Assembly (NCBI GenBank): GCA_946612175.1
Contig: CAMOEO010000041.1
Span: forward strand, 1-13,775
Reading direction: 5' to 3'
Origin: an uncultured Verrucomicrobiota bacterium
Lineage (GTDB): Bacteria > Verrucomicrobiota > Kiritimatiellia > RFP12 > UBA3636
DNA length: 13,775 nucleotides
Each line of letters begins with the position of its first letter. The first letter of the stretch is position 1. A program made the position numbers and the translations under genes. The notes beneath the pieces are model-generated. The model did not search any database. It had not been told where the DNA came from and was given only the letters and a program-made list of their open reading frames with translations. Below, piece by piece: positions 1 to 5,864 of this stretch.

Positions 1-407
1 TCCGCGAGTTCAACGCGTGCGTGACGCGGCTCGCGACGCTCGCCGACGGCGGGCGCGTCACGAAAGCGGACGTCGAAGAGGAGATCAAGCGGGGTTCGGC
101 CGAGACGAGGCCGGCTAGCGATTCTAGCGGTGCTAGAGCCGCTAGCCTTTCCGGCGACGTTGCCGCGTATCCGCTCGCGGAACTCCTCGGCGCGGACTTC
201 GCGGAGCGGTTCGACCGCTTCGAGCTGGCGCAGCTGCGGGAGGTGGTGGCGGTATGCAGAGGGAGCCGGAGCGCGGCGGAGGCGGGCAAGCGGCTCTTCG
301 CCGTCTCGCGGAAGGCGAAGAAGACGTCCAACGACACCGACCGCCTCGCGAAGTACCTCGCGAAGTTCGGCCTGTCCTTCAAGGCGCTCGCCGCGCGGCC
401 GTCATAG
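1..407 (+). CDS. rtcR: RtcR, sigma-54-dependent activator of the rtc RNA-repair operon (C-terminal part only)
   Basis: Partial gene, cut by the left edge; the first complete codon is at position 3 and the stop TAG at 405-407. The visible part begins in the lid of the AAA+ domain (REFNACVTRLATLADGGR), continues through a variable linker, and ends with the DNA-binding tail (FDRFELAQLREVVAVCRGSR, then DTDRLAKYLAKFGLSF). That tail closely matches my memory of the E. coli RtcR C-terminus. RtcR family members have an N-terminal CARF-like sensor, a sigma-54 AAA+ domain and a helix-turn-helix, and switch on the RNA ligase RtcB and cyclase RtcA; the sensor and most of the AAA+ domain lie outside the window. 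The linker contains a 9-bp-period CTAG repeat at 115-147, unlike the surrounding sequence. The gene overlaps the end of the convergent DMT gene by 6 bp. An rtcBA operon would be expected upstream, beyond the left edge, but cannot be seen. Confidence 0.88.
   Translation, partial: REFNACVTRLATLADGGRVTKADVEEEIKRGSAETRPASDSSGARAASLSGDVAAYPLAELLGADFAERFDRFELAQLREVVAVCRGSRSAAEAGKRLFAVSRKAKKTSNDTDRLAKYLAKFGLSFKALAARPS
115..150 (+). repeat. 9-bp tandem CTAG array inside the rtcR linker
   Basis: CTAG occurs at 115, 124, 133 and 142, exactly 9 bp apart. The units are CTAGCGATT, CTAGCGGTG, CTAGAGCCG and CTAGCCTTT. The array is in frame and encodes a degenerate tripeptide repeat of the form (A/S)(S/R)x between the AAA+ lid and the helix-turn-helix. 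CTAG is otherwise very rare here; the others I noticed, near 7936 and 11201, both overlap stop codons. Confidence 0.85.
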
Positions 408-1292
408 CGCGGCGAGGACGGCGCCGGCGAGGACGAGGAGGAGGGCGAGCGCCTTCCGGCGCAGGTCCAGGTCGCGGAAGAGGAGGCCGCCGACGAGGAA
501 CGAGACGACGGAGCTCGTCCGGCGGAAGACGGAGACGAGCGAGATGTCCGCGCCCGGGATCGCGACGGCGCGGAAGTAGAGGGCGTCGGAGAGGATCAGC
601 AGCGCGCCGATGACCGGGATCGACCAGCGCCACCGGAAGGGCGAGCGCTCCGCCGCCGGCCACGCCGCGCGGCGCGCGAGCCAGACCGCGCCGAAGAGCA
701 GCACGAGCCCCGCGCTGAAGTGCAGCTGGACCGTCTTCGGCGGCAGCCCGGCATGCGCGAGCAGGAACTTGTCGTAGAGCGCGGAGGCCGCCCCGAGCAG
801 CGTCCCGAGGACGATCAGCCCCATCTCGCGGCCGCGCCACGAAAAGCCCTCGCGCGAGCCGAGCGCGGCCAGGAGGACGTAGCCCGCCACCATGAGCAGC
901 ATCCCGAGCGCGCGGACCGGACCCGGCGTCTCGCCGTAGAGGGCGATCGCGCCGAGGAGCGTCCAGAGCGGCGCCGTGGCGCGCACCGGCGCGGCGAGCG
1001 AGATCGGCAGGCGCCGCATCGCGAGGTAGCCCGCCGCCCAGCTCGACCCGACGAGCGCCACCTTGCCCGCGAGCATCCAGCGCGCGGCCGGCGTCGCGCG
1101 CGCCGCGGCGGCGAGGCCGGCGGCCCCGCCGTCCGCCGCGGCCCACGCGAGGAACGAGGCGAGCCCGGCCACGGACGACCAGAGCAGGACGTCGAGGGCC
1201 GAGTTGTCGCTCACCGCGTGCTTGCAGGCGACGTTGTAGAACCCGAGCGAGAGCGCCGAGAGGGCGACGAGGAGGAGCGCGTCCGGCGTCAT
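402..1292 (-). CDS. EamA/DMT-family transporter, full length
   Basis: A 296-residue integral inner-membrane protein of the drug/metabolite transporter superfamily. About ten hydrophobic helices fit the usual two-EamA-repeat, ten-TM layout. The first repeat runs from about residue 4 to 143 and contains SLAAPVRATAPLWTLLGAIA and LYGETPG. The second runs from about 155 to 296 and includes ISLVSVFRRTSSVVSFLVGG and LLFRDLDLRRK, the usual end-of-repeat motif. The substrate cannot be predicted; family members export amino acids, nucleotide sugars or metabolites. The start is the ATG at 1292, which overlaps the stop of the upstream half-size EamA gene as ATGA, so translation is probably coupled; I see no clear Shine-Dalgarno of its own. 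The open frame continues upstream, but that part is Arg/Pro-rich and overlaps the neighbour. The stop lies next to the rtcR stop on the other strand. Confidence 0.85.
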   Translation of the reverse strand: MTPDALLLVALSALSLGFYNVACKHAVSDNSALDVLLWSSVAGLASFLAWAAADGGAAGLAAAARATPAARWMLAGKVALVGSSWAAGYLAMRRLPISLAAPVRATAPLWTLLGAIALYGETPGPVRALGMLLMVAGYVLLAALGSREGFSWRGREMGLIVLGTLLGAASALYDKFLLAHAGLPPKTVQLHFSAGLVLLFGAVWLARRAAWPAAERSPFRWRWSIPVIGALLILSDALYFRAVAIPGADISLVSVFRRTSSVVSFLVGGLLFRDLDLRRKALALLLVLAGAVLAAL

Positions 1293-1765
1293 GGTGCGGG
1301 GGATTCCGGCGTGCCGGGAGAGCGACGGCGCGGCTCCCGGTCGCCGCGGGGATCGCCCGGGGCGGCGCCGCTCCGGCCGGCCGGCTGGATGTCCAGTTCC
1401 TCCTGGAGGAGGATCGAGAGGGGAATGCCGAGCAGGATCGGGAACCCCGCGGTGTTGCCGAACACCGCCCAGGCGAGGAAGACGGAGTCCACCTCGGGGT
1501 AGACGATCGCGACGGCCGGCGCGACGATCGCGGTCTCGAACGCTCCCATCGCGACGAGCAGCAGGCAATGGCGCAGGAGGTCCCGCGGCGCGGCGGCGAG
1601 GCGGGCGCGGAACGGCACGAACAGGAGCGCCGCGCCCGCGAAGGCCGTGACGCAGGTCGTCGCGAACGCCGGGACGCCGTGCGGAATGCAGGCGTAGAGC
1701 ACGACCTCCGCGCTCCAGCAGAGCGTCACGCAGAGAAGGCAGAGGTTGGCCTGGAGTCGGTTCAC
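1289..1765 (-). CDS. Half-size EamA-like membrane protein (possibly truncated)
   Basis: About 158 residues from a GTG start at 1763-1765. The first ~122 residues look like the N-terminal EamA repeat of a DMT transporter: helices NLCLLCVTLCWSAEVVLYAC, FATTCVTAFAGAALLFVPF, HCLLLVAMGAFETAIVAPAV, and a segment ending in ILLGIPLSILLQEE. The repeat stops where a fifth helix would be expected and is replaced by a ~35-residue Gly/Pro/Arg-rich tail. The other two reading frames across the tail (about 1293-1390) are not hydrophobic, so one simple frameshift does not restore the missing part. The stop overlaps the start of the full-length DMT gene (ATGA), which favours co-translation. It may be a true half-transporter partner, or the remnant of a deleted ten-TM gene. 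The start is uncertain: GTG has no good Shine-Dalgarno, but it overlaps the TGA of a small upstream ORF (GTGA). Confidence 0.6.
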   Translation of the reverse strand: MNRLQANLCLLCVTLCWSAEVVLYACIPHGVPAFATTCVTAFAGAALLFVPFRARLAAAPRDLLRHCLLLVAMGAFETAIVAPAVAIVYPEVDSVFLAWAVFGNTAGFPILLGIPLSILLQEELDIQPAGRSGAAPGDPRGDREPRRRSPGTPESPAP

Positions 1766-1851
1766 GGGTCGCGATGGGGTGGTTCGATGCGGGCGATCTG
1801 GCAGCGCACCGTCGCCGCCATCCGCAAGTGGCTCCCGACGATGCCCGTCAA
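1762..1851 (-). CDS. Possible small ORF upstream of the half-size EamA gene
   Basis: A short frame of 29 codons from a TTG at 1851, or 19 codons from the ATG at 1821, ends in a TGA that overlaps the GTG start of the next gene. It fills much of the 137-bp gap after the propeller gene. Nearly all of its third codon positions are G or C, as in real genes here, and the frame is open back to the TAA of the upstream gene. It contains GSHLRMAATVRCQIARIEPP. I recognise no family and see no Shine-Dalgarno, so it may be a leader peptide, a gene remnant or chance. Confidence 0.25.
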   Translation of the reverse strand: MTGIVGSHLRMAATVRCQIARIEPPHRDP

Positions 1852-1902
1852 GGCGTAGCCGCCCGGCGCTCGGCGGCGGACCTGGAGGGGAGCGGGTCGG
1901 GC

Positions 1903-3996
1903 TTACCTGGCGCGGAGGACGAGGAAGCCGGCGTCGCCGGCGTCGGGAAGGCGGAACGTGAATTCGTACTCGCCCTCCGCGACCGTCTTGACGCGGGTGG
2001 GGGCGAGTGCCTCGCCACCGCCGGAGAAGAGGGCGGAAAGATCGGACGAATAGGCCGGGGCGAGCGCCTCCGCCTCGACCGGAGAGGAGACGCGGAGCTT
2101 TACCTCCATCGCGCCGTCGGCGCCCGCGGAGAAGGAGGCGGACTCGACCCTGGGGTCGGGCAGCGTTTCGGCAAAGCAGGCTCCACCGCCCGCGGCGACG
2201 CGTCGAAGGGAGCCGCCGGCAAGGAAGCGGAATGACTCCGCGGAGGCGGGGAGCCACAGCCAGACGCGGCCGTCCCCGTCGGCGACGACGCCGTCCGTGC
2301 CGTATTCGTCCGGGAGGTTCGCGAGCGCGACGGCCTCGCCGGGCGAGAGGCCTTCCACGACAACGCAGCGCACGACCTCGACGCCGTTGGAGGGCGCGGG
2401 GACGAAGCCATTCCCGCCAGGCCGGAGCGAGCCGCCGAGGATCGTTGCGCCGCCTCCCGCAGCGCCGCCCGCGCCGGGGCCGACGTCCGGCGCGCCGACG
2501 CCGCCTTCCGCGAAAAGCGTCGCGCCACGCTGGACGAACGCGCCGGAGCTCTCTACCATGCCGCCGCCGAACGCCGCCGCGTAGCGGCCTCCGGCCGCTT
2601 CGAGTGCGGCGGGCCCGGAGCCGTGTGCGGACACGTCGAGCGTGCCGCCGGGGGCGATGTGGACGGAGGGCGCATAGAGGCCGCCGGCAAGCCTGTTGTG
2701 CGTGCCGGCGATCGCGAGCTTCACGGAGCGGTCGCCGCAGTCGAGCGCGGGAAGCCCCTCGGCCAATTCGTCCGCGACGGGCGTCCATTTTTCACCGTTC
2801 GTCGATGTCCAGAGCCCCGTGTATTTGTTCTGGGCGTCGATGCCTTCCGCAAAGAAGGCGCCGTTCCGCCAGACGATTGAGAGGAAGGTTCCGTTCTGCT
2901 TGTCGGAGCGTGTCCAGGAGAGGCCGTCTTCCGACCAGCGCAGGCCTGTGTTCGTGCCCGCAGAGGTGATGTAGCGGCCGCCGCCTGCCGCAAGGGCGCG
3001 CTTCGTGCCGGCAAACGTGGCCGACGCCTCGGTGGGATCTCCGGTTTCCGGGAAGACGAAGGCGTGCCAGCCGCTGTCGTTGCCCGCGAGGAAACGCCCC
3101 CCGCTGCCCGCAACGAGCATTTGGAGACCGTTGAGGGCGGTCAGGGCCGAGTATCCGCGGGCGGTCCAGCGCAGGCCGTCCTGCGACCAGTAGAGGCCTT
3201 CCGGCGCTGCACCGCGCAGCTCGCCCCCCGCGACGAAGAGCCCGTCCGCCCAGACGACCGCGTTGGCGTAGAGATTCGTGGACTGCGTCCAGGAGAGTCC
3301 GCCGTCGACCGATGTCCAGAGTCCGCGGGTCGACGCCGCGACGAGCGTTCCGCCGTCCGTGCCGCCCCTGGCGATCGCGCGCAGGTTGATCGGGTTGCCG
3401 TCCCAGGAGGCGCTGTTCCAGGTTCTGCCGCCGTCCTCCGAAACGGCGAGTCCGCCGCGGAACCGTGCCGCGACGAACCGGGATCCCGCCCAGACGACGG
3501 CAGCGAAGTTCGTTCCGGACGGCGTCCACGAGACGTTCGAGCGCGTCCAGCCGTCGCTTTGGAGGAAGCGGTCGCCGACTGCCGCCGCGGGGTCGGAGGG
3601 AACCTGGATGTCGAACGCATTGGCCCCGTCGTGGCGGTGCCACAGCCCGTCGGAGAAGCAGGCGACCCAGTTTCCGCCGCCATCGGTCGCGGCGGAGTAG
3701 GCGATCGCCAGCCCGTCGGCCCGGGCGCGCCGACCTGTGGCCTTCGCCGACAGCACGAGATTCGACATGACGACGTCGCAATCCGCCTCCGCGCGAAGGA
3801 CGGCCGTCCCCTCCGTGTCGACGCCGGAGACGACGAACGGACCCGGGCCGGAGAGCCGGATGGCGGGGCGTTCGTAGACCCAGCCCGCGGGGGAGCCGGA
3901 GGCGATGTCCTCTCCATTGATGGAGACGCCGGCGCAGGCCGCGCCGGCGGCCGTGCCAAGGACAAGGAGGAATAGCATGCGGACGGATCGTTTCAT
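1903..3996 (-). CDS. Secreted beta-helix protein with embedded BNR/Asp-box beta-propeller
   Basis: A 697-residue exported protein. Residues 1-22 form a Sec signal peptide (KR, hydrophobic core, likely cleavage after ACA). Residues 23-87 look like beta-helix/adhesin strands (CDVVMSNLVLSAKA). Residues ~90-410 are a propeller with Asp-box-like motifs: SEDGGRTW (186), SVDGGLSW (229), SQDGLRW (271), SEDGLSW (355) and STNGEKW (398). From ~413 (LPALDCGDRSVKLAIAGTHN) the beta-helix appears to resume, with a Gly-rich stretch to ~530. A small domain follows (YGTDGVVADGDGRVWLWLP, 565-583), then a C-terminal beta-rich segment. No sialidase catalytic residues can be assigned, so a role in surface glycan binding or as a cell-surface protein is more likely than an enzyme. 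The ATG at 3996 is supported by an AAGGAAG ribosome-binding site 5 nt upstream and by a strong promoter. No PEP-CTERM or LPXTG anchor is visible. Confidence 0.72.
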   Translation of the reverse strand: MKRSVRMLFLLVLGTAAGAACAGVSINGEDIASGSPAGWVYERPAIRLSGPGPFVVSGVDTEGTAVLRAEADCDVVMSNLVLSAKATGRRARADGLAIAYSAATDGGGNWVACFSDGLWHRHDGANAFDIQVPSDPAAAVGDRFLQSDGWTRSNVSWTPSGTNFAAVVWAGSRFVAARFRGGLAVSEDGGRTWNSASWDGNPINLRAIARGGTDGGTLVAASTRGLWTSVDGGLSWTQSTNLYANAVVWADGLFVAGGELRGAAPEGLYWSQDGLRWTARGYSALTALNGLQMLVAGSGGRFLAGNDSGWHAFVFPETGDPTEASATFAGTKRALAAGGGRYITSAGTNTGLRWSEDGLSWTRSDKQNGTFLSIVWRNGAFFAEGIDAQNKYTGLWTSTNGEKWTPVADELAEGLPALDCGDRSVKLAIAGTHNRLAGGLYAPSVHIAPGGTLDVSAHGSGPAALEAAGGRYAAAFGGGMVESSGAFVQRGATLFAEGGVGAPDVGPGAGGAAGGGATILGGSLRPGGNGFVPAPSNGVEVVRCVVVEGLSPGEAVALANLPDEYGTDGVVADGDGRVWLWLPASAESFRFLAGGSLRRVAAGGGACFAETLPDPRVESASFSAGADGAMEVKLRVSSPVEAEALAPAYSSDLSALFSGGGEALAPTRVKTVAEGEYEFTFRLPDAGDAGFLVLRAR

Positions 3997-4001
3997 GGCG
4001 G

Positions 4002-4008
4002 CTTCCTT
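4002..4008 (-). promoter_or_regulatory. Ribosome-binding site of the propeller gene
   Basis: On the minus strand this reads AAGGAAG, five bases before the ATG at 3996. It is one of only two good Shine-Dalgarno sequences in the window (the other precedes the double-AAA gene) and it fixes the start. Confidence 0.7.
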
Positions 4009-4034
4009 CGGGCTGGGGTGGCTTGACGGCCCCG

Positions 4035-4063
4035 ATTATGGGACATGGCCTTTGCGATGTCAA
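4035..4063 (-). promoter_or_regulatory. Near-consensus sigma-70 promoter of the propeller gene
   Basis: On the minus strand the -35 box is TTGACA (4063-4058, perfect) and the -10 box is CATAAT (4040-4035, five of six), with a 17-bp spacer. The predicted transcript starts near 4028 and gives a leader of about 30 nt that includes the AAGGAAG site. Five bases of the -35 box lie in the end of the proximal 28-bp repeat. A dyad GACAT-N10-ATGTC (4042-4061) overlaps the -35 box and spacer and could be an operator. Confidence 0.7.
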
Positions 4064-4086
4064 CCCCGCGCGCGCGGCGCGTTCCA
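4059..4086. repeat. 28-bp direct repeat, copy 1
   Basis: The sequence starts GTCAACCCC, continues through an alternating CG run and ends GCGTTCCA. It is identical to copy 2 at 4120-4147, 61 bp further on. On the minus strand its end supplies GTTGAC, which becomes part of the -35 box of the propeller-gene promoter. Confidence 0.85.
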
Positions 4087-4119
4087 TCGGTTGACCGCAG
4101 TGGCGCGCTGGAAGTCCGC

Positions 4120-4147
4120 GTCAACCCCGCGCGCGCGGCGCGTTCCA
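4120..4147. repeat. 28-bp direct repeat, copy 2
   Basis: This is an exact copy of 4059-4086 in the same orientation. It lies 2 bp before the first REP-like unit. Its minus-strand TTGACG is not followed by a usable -10 box. Confidence 0.85.
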
Positions 4148-4149
4148 AG

Positions 4150-4190
4150 CCCTCCTCCGGGAGGGGGGTGGCGCGAAGCGCCGGGGGGGG
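4150..4190. repeat. REP-like double-hairpin unit A
   Basis: The order is a first hairpin (CCCTCCTCCGGGAGGGG), then GTGGC, then a second hairpin (GGCGCGAAGCGCC), then a run of G. Unit B at 4257-4298 has the same order in the same orientation. The layout resembles the REP/BIME class of intergenic repeats, which can act in mRNA stabilisation, gyrase binding or as a transposase-mobilised element; no transposase is present in the window. Confidence 0.65.
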
Positions 4191-4256
4191 AAACGCGAGC
4201 GCGGGGCAAGCGGCACGCACGGGCGCGCCTTTCCGTGCCGTCCGCTGCCCGGCCGG

Positions 4257-4298
4257 CCCCCTCGCTGAGGGGGCTGCCGAGCAAAGCGAGGCTGGGGG
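4257..4298. repeat. REP-like double-hairpin unit B
   Basis: The order is a first hairpin (CCCCCTCGCTGAGGGGG), then CTGCC, then a second hairpin-like part around GAGCAAAGCGAGG, then CTGGGGG. It is diverged in bases from unit A but has the same architecture and orientation, with a ~66-bp GC-rich spacer between them. Confidence 0.62.
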
Positions 4299-4312
4299 TG
4301 TACTTCGTTGTG

Positions 4313-4341
4313 ACTGTAAGAGATAACACTTGAAATTACAA
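4313..4341 (-). promoter_or_regulatory. Possible distal promoter in the AT-rich island
   Basis: On the minus strand TTGTAA (4341-4336) and TACAGT (4318-4313) are separated by 17 bp; each matches the consensus at four of six bases. If used, it would give the propeller gene a leader of about 310 nt running through both REP-like units and both 28-bp repeats. Weak on its own; the proximal promoter is much better. Confidence 0.25.
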
Positions 4342-4342
4342 G
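4329..4342. other. 14-bp near-palindrome in the AT-rich island
   Basis: CTTGAAATTACAAG: CTTG and CAAG arms flank a central AATT, with only one symmetric pair broken. It stands in a ~50-bp AT-rich patch that contrasts sharply with the surrounding GC. It could be a regulator site, or the edge of the composite repeat element. Confidence 0.4.
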
Positions 4343-4473
4343 AAAAATATTCGTAGATTTCGGTGAAACGGCCCGCATGGTACGGAGAGGCCGCCCGGCA
4401 ACCGTATCCAAGACCGGCCCTTCCTGCCGGACGGCGAGAAGCGGACGCGGGCACCCCCGCGTTGCCGCCGGAT

Positions 4474-4498
4474 CTCCGCGTTGAACCGGAACGCGGAG
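4474..4498 (-). terminator. Hairpin downstream of the ABC operon, possible terminator
   Basis: A perfect 9-bp stem (CTCCGCGTT with AACGCGGAG) and a 7-nt loop lie about 50 nt after the stop of the last ABC gene. A second GC dyad (CCGCC-GGTCC-GGCGG, 4525-4539) lies 8 nt after that stop. Neither is followed by a U-tract on the minus strand, so this is not a canonical intrinsic terminator; it may protect the 3' end or work with Rho. Confidence 0.4.
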
Positions 4499-4547
4499 GC
4501 TTGGCCGGTCCGCGAAGCGTAGGGCCGCCGGTCCGGCGGGCGCGGGG

Positions 4548-5864
4548 CTACGGGAGCTCGCGGCGGCGGAGGGCGAGGGCGCCCAGGGCGCCGAGGAGGA
4601 GGGGAAGCGCGACGCCGTCGGCGAGCAGGGCGGCCCAGGCGGCGGGGGCGTCGACGGAGATGCCGTCGCCGAGGCGGTCCAGCGCCTCCGCGCGATCGAT
4701 GGCGCCGGTCGCCGCGCGGAGGGCGCGGGAGGCGCGCTCCGAGAAGCGGCCGGCGGCGCGCTCGACCGCGCCGGGCGCCGCGGCGTGCGAATGGGCCTCC
4801 TCGCCGTAGTCGGCGCCTCCGCTCACGAGGACCATGGCGCACACCGAGGTCGCGACGAAGGCGGCCACGGGGAACGAGAAGCAGCACCCGCACGCCGTCC
4901 CGAGCGCGGCCAGCAGCGAAAGGGCCGCCAGCAGCGCCACGCCGGCGCGCGCGAGGTTCGCCGCGAGCCCGCCGTGCGGGACGGTGGCGCGCATCGAGCC
5001 GAAGTGCCGGACGAGCACCGCGGCGCCGCTCTCCGGGTCCTCCTCGTTGCGGAACGCGACGGTGAGCGTCCGGGCGCCGTCGAGGGCGCCGTCCGGGACG
5101 GCGATCGAGACGGCCCCGGCCTCGTCGCCCGTCAGGCGCAGCGCGGCGATCTCGCGGCCGTCGTCGCGAAGCGCGCGCAGCGATCCCTTCGCGCCCTCGG
5201 CGGCGCCGTAGGCGGAGAGGAAGGAGAAGTCGATCCGGAGGCCGTCCGCGCCGCCGCGCCGCGGCAGCCGGACGCGCCAGTCGCGCCCCTGCCCGGGGCC
5301 GACGGGGAGGTACGCCTCGCCCGCGAGGTCGCGCCGGATCGCCTCCAGCACGTCCTCCTCGCGTCCGTCCGGCGCGCCCTCCGGCATGGCGTCGCGGTAG
5401 ATGCGCCGGACCTGCTCCTCGACGCCGGCGGGGTCGAGCGGCAGCAGGGCGCGCACCGCGCGGGCCGGCGCGGGGACGCGCGCCCGCGCCTGGAGGTACG
5501 CCCCGCCGAGCGCCGCGGCGAGCAGGAGGGCGTCGAGGGCGACGAGGCCGAGCCAGCGCCCGAGCCAGATCTCGAAGGGACGGGCGGGCGTGGTCGCGGC
5601 CCCGACGAAGCGCTTGTCCTCGATCTCCGTCGAGACCGCGGCGCACCCCGCCCAGAGCGACGCCGCGCCGAGCAGGGCGACGACCGGGCCGAGGGTCCAG
5701 GTGAGGAGCATGCGGAGCGTGCCGGCGTCGGTGCCGTCCGTCCGGAGCTGGGCGGGCAGGACGACGACCGCGGCGGCGACGAGCAGCAGCAGCGCCGCCA
5801 CGAGGCGCGAGCGCAGCGGCGCGCGCAGCCCCAGCAGGAACGACGCGGCGACGCGGCGCCTCAT
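4548..5864 (-). CDS. ABC-2 type exporter permease with a large extracytoplasmic domain
   Basis: 438 residues, start ATG at 5864, overlapping the stop of the ATPase gene by 4 nt (ATGA). Predicted helices lie at about 21-40, 52-77, 101-122, 304-325, 327-349 and 409-431. Between the third and fourth helix sits a ~180-residue soluble region (about 123-303) with a basic/acidic helical start (GVEEQVRRIYRDAMPEGAPD) and a beta-rich second half (GAVSIAVPDGALDGARTLTV). That places it outside the cytoplasmic membrane if the N-terminus is inside. A second soluble stretch (350-408) is Ala/Arg-rich. The segment STEIEDKRFVGAATTPARPF is like the conserved loop of ABC-2 permeases. With the ATPase and permease upstream it forms an exporter; the substrate is unknown. 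It is the last gene of the minus-strand run. Confidence 0.75.
   Translation of the reverse strand: MRRRVAASFLLGLRAPLRSRLVAALLLLVAAAVVVLPAQLRTDGTDAGTLRMLLTWTLGPVVALLGAASLWAGCAAVSTEIEDKRFVGAATTPARPFEIWLGRWLGLVALDALLLAAALGGAYLQARARVPAPARAVRALLPLDPAGVEEQVRRIYRDAMPEGAPDGREEDVLEAIRRDLAGEAYLPVGPGQGRDWRVRLPRRGGADGLRIDFSFLSAYGAAEGAKGSLRALRDDGREIAALRLTGDEAGAVSIAVPDGALDGARTLTVAFRNEEDPESGAAVLVRHFGSMRATVPHGGLAANLARAGVALLAALSLLAALGTACGCCFSFPVAAFVATSVCAMVLVSGGADYGEEAHSHAAAPGAVERAAGRFSERASRALRAATGAIDRAEALDRLGDGISVDAPAAWAALLADGVALPLLLGALGALALRRRELP

Larger units (their letters stand above)
3997..4547. other. 551-bp gene-free interval with repeats, hairpins and an AT-rich island
   Basis: This is the only stretch longer than 300 bp without a supportable gene. 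From left to right it holds the propeller-gene promoter, two identical 28-bp repeats, two REP-like double-hairpin units (4150-4190 and 4257-4298), an AT-rich island (about 4310-4362) with a near-palindrome, and GC-rich hairpins (4474-4498, 4525-4539) before the end of the permease gene. The interval lies between two genes on the same strand. Reading frames that cross it are Arg/Pro/Gly-rich and change character at the repeats, so I call none of them coding. Confidence 0.75.

Noticed and set aside
4059..4147. Two 28-bp repeats as a possible CRISPR fragment
   Set aside because: Only two copies, a 33-bp GC-rich inner interval that is not spacer-like in context, alternating CG composition, and no cas genes.
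4363..4809. Plus-strand open frame beginning in the gene-free interval
   Set aside because: Its first part is Pro/Arg-rich without a family, and the rest is antisense to the permease gene; no Shine-Dalgarno.
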